Both the position numbers and the translations under genes were made by a program. DNA of 64,000 nt from Epiperipatus broadwayi (taxonomy: Eukaryota > Onychophora > Udeonychophora > Euonychophora > Peripatidae). Under the pieces are notes generated by a model. The model was not told the origin of the DNA and ran no database searches. It saw nothing but the letters and a program-made list of their open reading frames with translations. Positions 1-14,883 of the stretch are shown here, piece after piece. Positions within the stretch are counted from its first letter, which is position 1. Each line of letters begins with the position of its first letter. Where the stretch lies: contig JAQFVV010012512.1 in assembly GCA_028023455.1 (NCBI GenBank), positions 1,094,413-1,158,412 on the forward strand, given 5' to 3'.

Positions 1-2482
1 TTTGGAGTATTGATTGCCTAAGAATACATTATATTTTTTCTCTTTTTTTTTTTAGATTTGAATAGGATGCCAAAAATTAAATCTATATTTAAGAAAATGA
101 AATGCAAAATCTGACATTCAATAACCAATGACGAAATACAAAAATGTAACTCTTTTTTCTTAAAAAATAAAAAATCTAAAAAGTTATTTTAAAAAGTTCA
201 GTTTACAAATTTACGTGTAATTAGCATTAAACAAAGCAAATTTTGATAATCAAGAAAGGGGTAAACTTGTAGCTAAAGTAAACATTTTTGCCAGGCGTCA
301 AGAAGATTATATATATAAATAATACATTCTTTAATATCACTATAAACGCAGAGGTCAGTTTAATTAAAAAAAGGAATGCAATGACATGAGAAAATTGTTG
401 GCAGTCTTCATACAAGACGAATTTGGAAACCCAGAGACATTTGACATTAATACTCTCTATGGTGACTCAGAACTCATACATATGCAGCCACCATTTAGAG
501 TAGAGATAGTGTAGAAGTTCAATTTGAATTGAGGACTGCCGACATTATTTTGTCTATTTATAAATTAAAACATTAAAACAGGCAGAAGCCTCCATACAGT
601 AGTGCCACTCATTGCAAGCCGGATGTGGTGTTTAGTGGTCTAAATTAAAACATGTTATATAGTCAATCTTTATGTGAATTTGGTTTAGATGATCATACAA
701 AAAAAAAACATGAATCCATTATATACTTATTACCTATGTATGAAGTATATAAGGTCAGATAAATTTTACTGATGATAGAGAAATTCTTATTAGTGTGTGT
801 GTATATATATATAATACAGATAGAAAAATCTACTCCAGTAAAATTAACATATAAAGATGTCTATTGTTTCAAAATTGATTCCAGTACTAAAAAAATGTAA
901 GAATAAATCTGTTTTTTTATTGATAAAAAAACAACTTTTTAATACTAATTTGTGCTAAAAAGAATACTAAATAATATTGGAAACTGAAAAATAATTATTA
1001 ATTAATGGAATAAGATGTGAGAATAATAATTTCAAGTTTGGAGAACAAAATAGATTTAAAAGTGTGACATTCATTATATCATTGTAGTTTATGTCAAAAT
1101 ATATTTATTAAAGAATAATCCAATTCAAAACCATGACCAAGATGAAAGTGACTATTTCAATGAATCCTTTGAGTAGAAAAAATGAAAAATATAAATGTAA
1201 AATAAATATTAAATTCCGCCTTTAAAATATAGAATTAAAATGTGACATATTATAATAAAAAATCGCAGATTATTGATTTCAGAATGTGTTTTCTTATGAT
1301 TTATTGATCAAATGCTAGATAAGGTTTCATTTTCTCATACATAAGATAGCAAATGACTAGTAAATGTTATTAATCATTATTTTAGATTATTAGAAAAAAG
1401 TTATTTTAATAATAGATTACCTATTTTGTGTCATTTATTTTAATACTCATATGTTCAAGAAAGTCTCTTTTGCAATTTAAGAAGTATTTCTGGTTAATAT
1501 ATATATATTGTCATAGTCAAACACCCACAACAACAATAAACTACCAGCCACCAACCAACCGATAGGATGCTACCTACCTCTTAGCTTAACCTTTCAAAAA
1601 TAATAATAATTAATCAACACATGCAAAATACCTTTCACATGAATAATATCCGTTATTATATCATTACATGTGATTATTAATATTTTTAATAAATCTTAGG
1701 GTTTATCCATCATTTATAATATTGTGTATGCTAATAAATCTGTATCAAATCTTTAAAAAACGTTATACGCGTGGCTGGCATAATATCACAGTAAACAAAA
1801 TGATACTATAATCTGTATATTATTTCTAAGGGCTTTTAATATCATAAAGACTCTTATATATTTGAATGATATGTTTCTTAGGATATGACAGAATGCAAAT
1901 GGACATTTTCTGACAGAATCCAGTGCATATCTCTTAGCTTATAACACAAAGCTCTGACAGAAGCGCAAATGAACTATCGCGAAAAGTTTAACATAAACGA
2001 TATTCACTTAATAAACTCATTTAAAGTATATCTAAAATTAGATGATTAAATTACGCTTATGTAACCTCTTTAATGATTCAACGTGAAGATAATGATTAAA
2101 AAACGATACTTCCTTATTTAAAACAAGAATTAAATAATTAATTAAACAAAATAAGAATGCATAAATATGGACCAAAGAATTATATAACTATACTAATATT
2201 TTAATATATAACGTTCTCCACAAGAGCGCTGCTATAAAAGAATAGATTGCAGGTAGACGTAAGCATGTATAACTCTAAAGTGTGGCTCATGCAAATACAA
2301 AAATAATAAAGAAGGTTGCCCATAAATAAGATTTTAAATATCCTTTTTATCTTAAAATCTAAATAAAATAGATTTTTCTACATCAATATGTTCTATTTAA
2401 ATGATATCGTTATTTTATCCTCTCATCTAAGAAAACTATTTACTTTTCTCTAAATAATTACGTTATCAGCATGGTTCATTTC
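1..2482. other. AT-rich non-coding stretch with one diverged repeat fragment
   Basis: No open frame here has coding character; the frames are short and AT-driven. The only structured piece I see is around 570-615, where about 40 bases centred on CATACAGTAGTGCCAC resemble the start of the 457-bp hammerhead-bearing unit at 21.0-23.7 kb. A second weak resemblance, GCAGCCACC followed by T-rich sequence, lies near 484. The rest is featureless. Confidence 0.5.
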
Positions 2483-3270
2483 TTAACCTTTTGACTGTTT
2501 GACTCGTTCTTAATCGAGGCAATTTTTGATACATATTCGTAAATTCGTTTTTAATCGAGTAAATTTGACATCGCTGTAAATTGCTTAGTTTTTGGACTAC
2601 GTTTACGGTTTTAACGTCATTTTTTAGAACGCAAAAAGTTTTATAATATACTGCCATCTATTGAATTATTTTACAAGTAAAAAATCAATTAATTGATGAT
2701 TTATGTCAAACAAAAACTAAGCACTGCCTTTTCACATCTTTTCTTGAATCTTATTGGCTGTTGAAATTTTGTAAACAAAAGAAAATGGAAAAGCTCCGCC
2801 TTCTCATCATCTTTTCTTGAATCTTATTGGCTGTTAAAATTTTTATATGGCTGCCAAAAATTAAAAATTACTGTTTTATTTTGAAAATGATAAACGAATG
2901 TTAGAGCATTTTAAAAATATTTTTTGATGAAATACAAATAAAATACAAATTTTTTCATATAATATGGCAAAATAAATATTATTTTACAAAAATAGTTACG
3001 ATTTTAGCAAGAATTATTTATTTATTGCAAAGTCGGGAAAAAAAAATCATAACGTGAAATTATGATTGCCGTTTCTTTTCATGTCAACCGTAACAAATAT
3101 TTTTAAAATTAAAAATCAAAATTTATTTTTGAACAAACTTTCGTTTATTTTTATAATGTGAGAAATTACTAATATACTTTTTAAAAACGAAACTAAAGTG
3201 AATATATTTAAAAAAACGGTCAATAACTTTTGAAAAATTGATATGAACAATTGGACAGTTAAAGGGTTAA
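2483..3270. mobile_element. piggyBac-like MITE, TTAA-flanked
   Basis: The ends form an inverted repeat: TTAACCTTTTGACTGT on the left (2483-2498) and, read from the right (3270-3255), TTAACCCTTTAACTGT, which match at 14 of 16 positions. TTAA at both ends followed by CCYTTT is the arrangement known for piggyBac-superfamily elements, whose target duplication is TTAA. At 788 bp with no transposase frame it would be a non-autonomous member. Inside, about 2722-2850 holds a tandem duplication of a roughly 80-bp segment containing CTTGAATCTTATTGGCTGTT. Interior sequence recurs near 6336-6917 and 10775-10910, supporting a family. The superfamily assignment rests on the termini alone. Confidence 0.6.
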
Positions 3271-5079
3271 ACGAAACATTCTACTTGGCCTATAGTCATA
3301 AAATAACTCATTATTTCTTAAACTTAGTATTATTACTATAAATACATTTTAAATTATAAAAAATATTATTTATTTGTTTATGTTAATGAGATACATCAGT
3401 AAGACTGACGCTTTCGTAGAATATCATTTTTTGCCACGAATTTTTGATATTAATTTTAAATCTTCCAAAGATTCTAAGGCGATAGATTTTTGCGTTTAAT
3501 GTTTTTCATGGCAGAAATGCTTACGGCACTCAAATATTAAGTTAAGAAAGAATTATTTCTCATGATTTTTTCTAACACTTTATGATTCACTCTTAAGGCA
3601 TACCCCGAGCAATAGCAATGGAAGTCTACAATAATTAGACATGCAGACAGACACAAATATGAAAGATCAAACATTAATACATGAGGCAGATGGAGCATCT
3701 GATTTAAGTCTGCCACATGATATGTTAAATGAGACAAGCCTTGATGCAGTTATTACCATCTGATATGCAGAATGGCCATTAACCCAAATTGACATAGAAA
3801 CACAAAATGACAGACATCACCAAGGCAAGGTTGTAGAATCTACTTGCTGATAATTTCATAGCAAACATACAGGCCTTTGAGAAAACTGAATGTTAAAGTC
3901 CAAAGTTATTCTAGTAATATCTGCCTACTAGGAATGAGCAAGTGGAAAAACGAAACATCAAAGTATCTAGCTGATCTCAGAATTGATGTGATATAAATTA
4001 TGAGATATGTGTTAAACTGAAGAATTTTCATCTTTTTGTAGTTTTGGTTTTTCAAAATGTTTTCAATTCTGAATTCTGGATTTTGTAAATCATTTCTGAG
4101 ATTGCATGAGATTTCTACTAATAACAAATCATATCACGAATATAACAACAAAATAGGATGGTCAAAATTAATTCAGAATTTTTGTTTCATTAGTATGTAT
4201 ATCAACAGTTGCTTTCAAGAACTTAAAATTGATCTTCAATTGCCATTCATATTTAAATTATAAAATAATAGACCATCCTGATTTATAACATTGGTTTATT
4301 ACCAACACTATATTAACGCATGAAATAAATCAGCATGTCCTTCTCTTTAATACCAATTGCACTGACCTTGGCAAACTCTTATAAATAAATTTTAGACAAT
4401 GAGGAACAAGGACATGAGGTTGGCACCTGAAATGACCTACAAGACGTGGGAATTAATAGGCTTTGATAGATCTTCTGATTCCTAAGAAATTTTAACCTAA
4501 CTGGAAATTTTCAATTAGCATTGATATCTATATTGTAACGTTTTTCGTATTACTAGGCCCTTATACGCCTCAAATTTATATTTGAGCGTGAGTTGATCAA
4601 GCTGTATCAAAAGAAAAAAGAAAGTTGTATTTCTATTCTAAAAACACAGCTATTTTTCCTGATCAACTTCAGCCTATTAATTGTTACGAATTGTGCTATT
4701 GACAAAATCAACTTTTAATTTTATTTACTATGGGCGCCAGAATTCCTAAGAATCCGCTGAAATATGTCGCCAGCACCTCTCCCAAGTTGTAAAACAAAAA
4801 AAAAATAAAAAGATTTTTATTATATTTTTTTTTAAGGGGCGGTAATTCTACCGTAATGAGAATTAATGATTTTTACGATTATTAGTCCTCGGGTATTGAA
4901 AATATTGGAAAGGTAACTTGTTTAAATCTTATTACACTAAAAATAAATTTAATAATAAAAATAATAACTATTATTAATAAAAAATGAGAATTGATATTAG
5001 AAATATTTTTAATTTTAAAAAATATATATTATTATTATTTTTTTGTTGTTTGTTTTAATTCTTTATATATGTGCATATT
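3271..5079. other. AT-rich stretch, nothing recognised
   Basis: Frames of 60-75 codons occur on both strands but overlap each other and show no family signature. I see no repeat ends, splice-bounded exon or RNA gene. Confidence 0.4.
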
Positions 5080-5082
5080 GGC

Positions 5083-6063
5083 TCATACATTGTACACACC
5101 TTTTAATAAAACCTGGTATAAATAAACCTGTTTTGACAAACAAAATGATATAGTATCTGTTCTTGAATATTTTAATGGCAATAGTCTATTATGTCTTAAT
5201 TCTTCTACTTCTGTAATATTTAAATCTGCTGATGTATTTATGCTTAAAACAAAGGGATTTCTGACCAATCTAGAGATATTATTTCAAGTGTATATGCAGG
5301 AAAATGTTTTTCCAAAATTTGTATACCATACATCTAAAGTTTGTGAAATTTGTTCAGTAAGATTTTTTGAGCAGTTTACAATATTTCACTAATTCAAACA
5401 TTTCTGCTGCATTTTCTCATTTGATTCTTTTATTCCAGCATAGTATTTTTTTCTTCAAGCATTAATTCGATTTGTGGATGTGAAAATATTTTCATGATTT
5501 CCCTGGCATTCTTATTAAAGAGTTTCCAAACATTAGAAAAAAAATCTACAAGAAATCCGATTTGATTATATCCAACCTCATCGCAAAGTAAATCACCCTA
5601 TTTAGGATATTACATTTTTAAAAAGGTTAACACTTTTTTTTCATTCATAAAAATTTGATATAACTTTTCCACTAGATAACAATCTCAGAGATAATCATCT
5701 CTCTTCAAAATGCACGACAGCTGTATATGAGAACCATACATTGAGAAACGTAATTCCTAATTCTTGATTGCAGTAGCCTGCTTTTTTAAATTTAATAATT
5801 TTAATATTATAGCCTAGGACTTTTTTGTAATTCAGGCCCTAATAATTTTGATACTAGCATTTCTCTGTTCAGAAACAACACGTAAAAATGATTTTTGAAT
5901 TTTTTTTGTGCAAAGATAACAAATCCCTTTTCACCTTCAGACATATACTTATGCAGGAATCCCATGACAAGTTATTCCAATTAAAGTAATTATTGGTCAA
6001 ATTGAAAATATATTGATTTTTTGTTTTGTCTGGTATGATCCATAAAATAAATATTGTTTTCAA
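5083..6063 (-). pseudogene. hAT transposase fossil (ZBED5/FAM200-like), C-terminal half
   Basis: Read on the minus strand, broken frames line up in order with domesticated-type hAT transposases of the ZBED5/FAM200 group. Near 5940 the translation gives LSWDSCISIC, where the family has a W-x-x-C-x-G/S-x-C motif. Near 5870 it gives FTCCF followed by LNRE, where the family has a THC-x-x-HRE-like motif. Further on (5200-5268) it gives VRNPFVLS, then NITEVEEL, resembling the conserved RNPF segment before the C-terminal dimerisation region. Many stops and frameshifts separate these blocks, so it is dead. Neither terminal inverted repeats nor an 8-bp duplication could be identified. The match is from remembered family patterns, not an alignment. 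Confidence 0.55.
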
Positions 6064-6917
6064 TTTTTATCGTAGGAAAATAAATATTGTATAATTTTTA
6101 AAAAAATATAATTCAAGTAATGAGTAAAGTATTCCAAAATAGATAATAATAATGATTAATAAAATAAATATTTTTACGAAACTGTTAAGTTTATTTTATC
6201 TGAAAGCAATATATCTGTTACTATATTTTGGATTGATTACTTCAAATATATTCGTACACGGTTTTAACTTGCTGTAATTCCGAGTTTTTACATTACTACA
6301 GCTATTTTAGCTTATTTTAAGGCTTAAAAAGTACCGTAAGATGCTGCCTTCTCTTAAATTATTTTACAAGTAAAAAATCAAGAGTATAGATGTTCTAAGT
6401 TTGAACAAAGAGAGAAGCCACACCTTTGTAAATTCTGATTGGCTCCTTGCCAAACTAAACCAATTTTCATCCTCTAACTTCTGTTTTGACTTTGAAAACA
6501 AAAATTAATGTCTTCAATGTTTTTTTTATTATTTTTCTCACATATTATGAATTATTTTCATAAAATATACTGAAAATATAGTTCTTTTAGAAAAATAGTA
6601 AGATTCTAATAAAAAATTGTATACTTTACAATTGAAAAAGAAACCATCGCTAAAAACAATTTTCACACCTGTCAAACAGTTTAAATTGCCCCAAGCTCTT
6701 TATTTGATTTTCAAACCAAAATTAAGAATTTAGAGTGTATTTCTGGCATTTATTTACATATTGTAATGTACTTTGGTAAAATATGCTGAAAATATAGTTA
6801 TTTTAAAAAATAGTAAGATTTTAGCAAAATTTTTTTTACTATTTCACAATGTAAATTGAGAAAGAAAGTCGATGACGTATGCAATATTTTTAGGAACATT
6901 GTTTTTAAATTCCCCAC

Positions 6918-7866
6918 TATAAAATATTTTGGTGCTCTTTTAGTACGCAATCTCCGCCATTTTGAATTTCAAAAACAACCACATCTAAGTGATAAAAAAA
7001 AGTACACGAAAACCGAAAAAATTTAGAACTTGGGTCACGTGACTTGGAAAAATTCCCCAAAACATTGCACAGTAAAAAAAAGCCAAAACATGAAAAATGT
7101 AGAACTCTGGCCACGTGACTATAATATCATTTAAAATCGACACATAGATCTGAGATTGAAAAAAATATTTTAAAAATATAAAAAGCTAACATGCACTAAT
7201 GAACACAGGTTACAAAAGAAAAACATATATTTTTAACATATAAAAAGCATCACGTATTATTGACATATAAAAAGCATAGATATTTAAAATATATAAAAAG
7301 CTAACCTGCATTATTAAATCATGCAGGTTACAATATTAACACTTACATTTATAATTTGTCTCATTTTTGTAAACATATAAAAAAATCGATTGAAGGGTAA
7401 ATACTGTATATAAAAATCAAACTAAAACTTATTCATTTTATAATTATATTCCCTTTGTTTGCAAAATTTCAGATTCTCTGCCTAGAAAAACATTCAAAAT
7501 GTACAATCCATTCGTAGGTTAGCCCCCCCCCCCGCTCAAGTAAATCAACAAGGTATTTTTTTTAGATTATCATTGGCTAAAAAGTACATTTTCTCATTTT
7601 AAATTATAAATCAAATAATTTATTATACAGCCTAGTTTACAAAAATAATATTAATTTTAACTAATTTATTAAATATTGTTTAGTTTTCGCAATTCATACA
7701 TTATTTCAAGTTATAGATGAATTGCGTATTGGCTTTTACAAATATTAATACAGTTACTTCTTAATTCTATATATATCTAAAGTTACAGTATTACCGCACT
7801 TTATAAGTTTATTTACATAAAATATTTTATTTGACTTACGGCATTAATTATTGGGTAGTAGTGAAA
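6918..7866 (+). repeat. Left arm of a ~0.9-kb inverted repeat
   Basis: Its reverse complement matches 9886-10775 along nearly the whole length with scattered substitutions and small indels. The outer end GGTGCTCTTTTAGTACGCAA and the inner end TTATTGGGTAGTAG both recur inverted in the right arm. The arm contains a C-run near 7520 where the partner arm differs. The arms enclose the (TATC)n array, giving a potential foldback structure of about 3.9 kb. Confidence 0.85.
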
Positions 7867-7900
7867 TAACTGTGTACAAATTATCTGGTTTATTAATACT

Positions 7901-9623
<1,723 letters not shown>

Positions 9624-9736
9624 AACCTAAACCAAAATGCTCGCCATCCTTTATTAAATTTAATACATATTTGAATTTAAACAATATGCTTTGATATGAT
9701 TGGGGGTGGGGAGGTAAGAAGAGAAACTTTTAAATC

Positions 9737-9997
9737 TTGTTATTGTTGAGTTTAAAATCTAAGAAGTTTTGGTGTGATCTCCCTCGAGATTTTAAGAGCA
9801 GAGGAAAACATAAACAATTTAATTATCTAAAATCTTTCCCTCCATCATTGAAAGTAAACTATAGGAAATCATTTTATAACTTACTTCACTACTACCCAAT
9901 AATTAATGCCCTTAAGTCAAATAAAATATTTTATGTAAATAAACTTATAAAGTGTGATAATACTGTAACTTTAGATATATATAGATTTAAGAAGTAA
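9737..9997 (+). CDS. Unrecognised 86-residue open frame overlapping the inverted-repeat arm
   Basis: The frame begins in the single-copy segment between the (TATC)n array and the right arm, then runs about 110 bases into the arm. The residues around FWCDLPRDF resemble the W-x-x-LP segment seen near the C-terminus of some LINE reverse transcriptases, but the rest does not support that. In the left arm the equivalent stretch is frameshifted by small indels. It has no ATG at its 5' end. It may be a remnant of an element protein or chance; I do not assign a function. Confidence 0.15.
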   Translation: MLLLSLKSKKFWCDLPRDFKSRGKHKQFNYLKSFPPSLKVNYRKSFYNLLHYYPIINALKSNKIFYVNKLIKCDNTVTLDIYRFKK

Positions 9998-10775
9998 CTG
10001 TATTAATATTTGTAAAAGCCAATACGCAATTCATCTATAACTTGTAATAACTTATGAATTGCGAAAACTAAATAATATTTACTAAATTAGTTAAAATTAA
10101 TATTATTTTTGTAAACTAGGCTGTATAATAAATTATTTGATTTATAATTTAAAATGAGAAAATGTACTTTTTAGCCAATGATAATCTAAAAAAAATACCT
10201 TATTGATTTACTTGTGTGGGAGCAGGGGCTGCCCGATGAATGGATTGTACATTTTGAATGTTTTTCTAGGCAGAGAATCTGAAATTTTGCAAACAAAGGG
10301 AACATAATTATAAAATGAATAAGTTTTTGTTTGATTTTTATATACAGTATATACCCTTCAATCGATCTTTTTATATGTTTACAAAAATGAGACAAATTAT
10401 AAATGTAAGTGTTATGTCAATAATACGTGATGCTTTTTATATGTTAAAAATATATGGTTTTCTTTTGTGAACTGTGTGCATTAATGCATGTTAGCTTTTT
10501 ATATTTTTAAAATATTTTTTTCAATCTCAGATCTATGTGTCGATTTTAAATGATATTATAGTCACGTGGCCAGAGTTCTACATTTTTCATGTTTTGGATT
10601 TTTTTTACTGTGCAATGTTTTGGGGGATTTTTCCAACTCACGTGACCCAAGTTCTAAATTTTTTCCATTTTCGTGTACTTTTTTTATCACTTAGATGTGT
10701 CAGATGGTGTTTTTAGTTGTTTTTGAAATTCAAAATGGTGGAGATTGCGTACTAAAAGAGCACCAATATTTTATA
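9886..10775 (-). repeat. Right arm of the ~0.9-kb inverted repeat
   Basis: This is the inverted copy of 6918-7866. Its outer end reads TTGCGTACTAAAAGAGCACC, the exact complement of the left end. Within it, near 10697-10720, a short stretch (CAGATGGTGTTTTTAG) has no counterpart in the left arm. Substitution levels between arms suggest an old duplication or insertion event rather than an assembly artefact. Confidence 0.85.
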
Positions 10776-10942
10776 AAAATAAATAGAAAATTATTTTTGA
10801 AAAAACTTTCATTCACTTTCATAATCTGTCAAATTATTAATATATTTTTTACAAACAAAACTAAAATGAATATAATATTAAAAGATAAATATATTTTTAT
10901 CGCTGATTCTGTAATTGCCCAATCAAAAGTTTAGAGTTTTAA

Positions 10943-13900
10943 ATCACTCAGCCAACGAGATTTGCGGTCAATCATAGAGTTAATGGAACACTAAACTTTA
11001 GATTTAAATATTTACTAGAGACATATTCTCAGTGATTGTTATTAATGAGTAGAAAATTAATTAATGAAGTAAATAGCTTTAATTCACTTAAAAAACTCTC
11101 CCATTTAATGTGTTTACCTCATTATCCAATTATGATTATATATGTAATCTTCTCATTAAGAACATTTATTTTATTTTATTTTAGGAATCATCACCTCAAT
11201 CTGAATACAAAGGTCCTTCAGATCCTCCTTGTGGTAACTATATGATTTTATATTCTTCCAAAAAGACATGATTTTATACAATAATTATTAAAAAAATTAT
11301 TTATATATATAAAAATGTTATATAAAGGAACAATGTAATTGTGTTAATAACCACAACATAATAGAAAGTTGCTATTCACTTGAGAACATTAATAATGTGT
11401 GACTTTAATGAGATTTTAAAAATTTTTAACTATAAAATGTTGGCTATTATTTATTATATATATTGAATATTGTAGAATTTATTGGAGTTTTTGTTTATAT
11501 ATATATATTGTGCATGTAGAAAAGGTAAACCAAAAATCATCATCACAATTTTATATAACCATAAAAGAAGCTGTAGGGCATCCAAGTTCAAACCCTACCA
11601 GATCAAAATCTTAAACGCTTTAGACAGAGAAAGTGGGTCAACAATTATATGCTTTACTTGTTTGTGTGTTAATAAATCTCAAAAAGAGCAGCACACACAT
11701 TTAATATTTAAATTTTCTGTTAAAAAGCAAAGTTATAATGCATATGTATAGGCAATGTATGTGTAAACTATTTAATTGTTTTATATTTCAAATATTCAAC
11801 ATTTTAACTTTCTTTAAAACTAACCTATGCTTGATCAATTCTAATATCTTATTCTATACTTCTATTTTCTTTTCTATAAATGTAATTGGGATTTAAAAGT
11901 TACAGATTTAATTTTAAATAATAGGGTTATAATTACTAAGCTAGCAATTATATTATTTAATGTTAGTTTATGAATGATTTGAAAGAATGAAGGATGTGTG
12001 TACATTACATACAGAAATTTACATTTACTAAATATTGAAAGAAAAGGAAGGATTAAATCTGTCAAATTATTTTTTTTTGTACAATTTTATGTTGAAAGAG
12101 GAAATCGGTTTAATCAGATATCTATCTTTGTAGCAATTTTTTTTGTAAATGATTGTTTTTCACTTTGGGAGCTTATAATGGGTGAGAGCTCTAATTTTGA
12201 AATTGTCTTATCTTAAGATCTAAAGAAGGAAGCTCAAAGATTTGAAATGTTACCTAAATGTAAAAAAAGAAAGGAAATAAGGATTAAGTCTATTTTTTTA
12301 AAACAAAAGTGTCTGGAAAAAGGATTAAACTTTTCAGTTGAAAAATAATTTAGTTGAAAATAAATTAGAGATCTAATTAAAATGAATTTGTCCAAAAATA
12401 GCAAGTGACGCTATCTCTGATTGGTTAAGTTAGCTAAAATTTGGATATAAAAAGCTGTCTGGAATTATTATTTTTTGGTGATTATGATTCAGATTATTAA
12501 ACTATTAAATTGAATGTTGAAAATATAAGAAATGGCTGGCTAGAAAAATTATATGTATGTCCCATCTTTTGCTGACCATCTGGGGAAGCTGCACATCACA
12601 TAGGAAAGAAAAGATGTTGTGTCTAAAATAATATTCTACACCTTTCAACTGACCAGAGAAATAAGATGTTTTTAATAGAAGGAAGAAAGCATTCACCTGC
12701 ATTCAAAGAAGATGAATTAATCTACTGATAAATATTAATCATCAAGTCCAATTAATTGTTACAACAACTGATTTTAAACTCAATAAAATTTATAAATGTG
12801 AAAACAACTGCTGTATTTCATCCACTTGCTTGACAGGAAGAGAAGAAAAATTAATATAATGATTTCCAAATTGTCCACTAAAGCAAATAACCTCAATAGA
12901 GTCATCATCATCAAATAGTTATACACCTCAAGAAAGAGATTGTTCCCACGTAAAACGGAAATGGTAGCTGCAGAAATATAGACATTATACAAGACAAGTT
13001 TGAACCCTTGGAAATTTGCCACAAACAAAAGATCGGTAATATGACTTTTTATATCTATTTTCTTTATGATATCAGAGCCTTAATAAACATTTTAGCAATA
13101 AAGTGGTATATTTTATTTAAAGAACTTTTAAAGACTATTCAGATCGATTAAAAACAAGAATGTCTTACTAATAATAACTTTGAACTTCATAAATTATCTT
13201 GAATGTATCAAAATTATATGTTTATTAATTTTACAGTTATGAAAAATATTAATGTGTAAAACAATTTTTTTTATGGTATTATGATTTTAGTTTTAACTAA
13301 TATATTATTATTATTTTGGTTTTAAATAATATTTTGTTATTATGGGATAAAACACGCACATACATAATGATATTTTTATATGTGTATAATTGCGAGTGAA
13401 TGTGAAATAATGAGTAGTATTAGAATATTAGATTATTTTGTTTCAAGTTAAGCATAGCATTTCAGAGGTAGAAGAGCGGGGGAGAAAATAATTTAAAACT
13501 TGTTTCTAAAACTTGCTCTTTCAATTCTATTAACATTTTCTTTTACATTCTATTTACATGTCAGATTTTTAAAGTATGTGTGCTAATGAGCAGATAATAT
13601 TTTTTTTTCTTGAAATACTTTTCTCATGGAGTGAAAATCATGGTCAATGTGACATCCAACTTAATACAAAATACATTTGAAGGGAAAGGGGGAAGAACTT
13701 GAAATTAATCTGAGGATTGTTATATAATCAATTATTATCATTATTATTATTCATGTCAATTTTCATATTTATCTAGAAATTTTTATGTATATGTTAGAAA
13801 TGTAGTAATAAATATTAGTTTGTCTTATTAAACGAGGCGTATATATTTCATTAAGTGTAGTCTTTGTTAAGTGTGATTATTCATCATCATCAATGGTTGA

Positions 13901-14400
13901 ATATTAGTTATTTAAGATATAAGTAAATATGCTAAAATTAAGCAATAATTATGAATTTCTTTATAAAATTTAGTTTTATGTTTAGGATTAGTCCTAGAGC
14001 TTTAGTTGAAACCCTTGTCATTATTGTTATTATTATCATCATCATCATCGTCATCAACGTTTTAATTAATGAGCTGTTTAACTGTTTAAAGGCCATAAAT
14101 AAATATTGATTTTATAATATTTAGTGATTTCTTAGTATTATTATAACCACATCCCATCATCTATTTCATGCAAGGATGAGTGAATTGCCATCCTAAATTA
14201 GTTATATATAATCTGAGCTAGTAAACTTATAAAAATATTGAAACACATTTGTTATGCTAAGATCTAAGAAGTGATTTATGTCTAATATACTCCACTTTGG
14301 TTTAAAGATGTTTTACTTTTACCTAAATATTAGTGCGTATAGTGATATGGCTCAAAAAGCAAAATCTTCCATTTTTATTAGAAATAAAGTACCAAAAAAA
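10943..14400. other. AT-rich stretch, nothing firmly recognised
   Basis: Several short frames on both strands show no family signal. Near 11580-11610 a minus-strand GGTAGGGTTTGAACTTG resembles a Pol III B box, but no convincing A box accompanies it. Short (ATT)n and (ATC)n runs occur near 13735 and 14025-14055. Confidence 0.4.
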
Positions 14401-14485
14401 GGGATTCAAACCCGGTACATGTGAAAGGTTATTAGATATAACCGTGTCTAGATTCAGATAATCTAGTGGCGCCCTGCTAGACCAT
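14401..14485 (-). ncRNA. Pol III-like A/B-box cassette, possible tRNA-derived SINE head
   Basis: On the minus strand the segment opens with TGGTCTAGCAGG, close to the tRNA A-box consensus TRGCNNAGYNGG, and ends with GGGTTTGAATCCC, a near-canonical B box with a 3-bp flanking stem. Between them lie two perfect hairpins: 14448-14466 (7-bp stem, 5-base loop) and 14427-14443 (6-bp stem, 5-base loop). A/B spacing is longer than in an ordinary tRNA, and no full cloverleaf forms. A tRNA-derived SINE head or decayed tRNA-like gene fits best. A T-rich run lies just downstream on that strand. Confidence 0.4.
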
Positions 14486-14841
14486 ATTCACTTAGTATTT
14501 GTTTAAACATGCACTTAACATCAAACCAAGAAATGAAAGTGGATAAGATTACTGTCTGTATACCTGAGTTATATTTTATTGAATTACTAGTGTACTCACC
14601 TCACATGATTTCATATACCTGAGTTATAATACTTGTTATTAATAATTTGTTTATAATTATTGATATTTGGATATTGAGAAATCCAAGTTATTTTAAATAT
14701 TATGATCTTATATAATAGTATACTGAATATTTTGGATTCATAATTTTTTTTACAATATTTTTGAATTTTCGATTATTTAATATATATTACAGATTACTCA
14801 GATATGGTAATGTCTTTTGAATGACCTTTAATTTAGTTACA

Positions 14842-14883
<42 letters not shown>

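Noticed and set aside
764-790. CTGATGA with nearby GAAA at 768
   Set aside because: Only TAGA separates the two motifs, so stem II cannot form.
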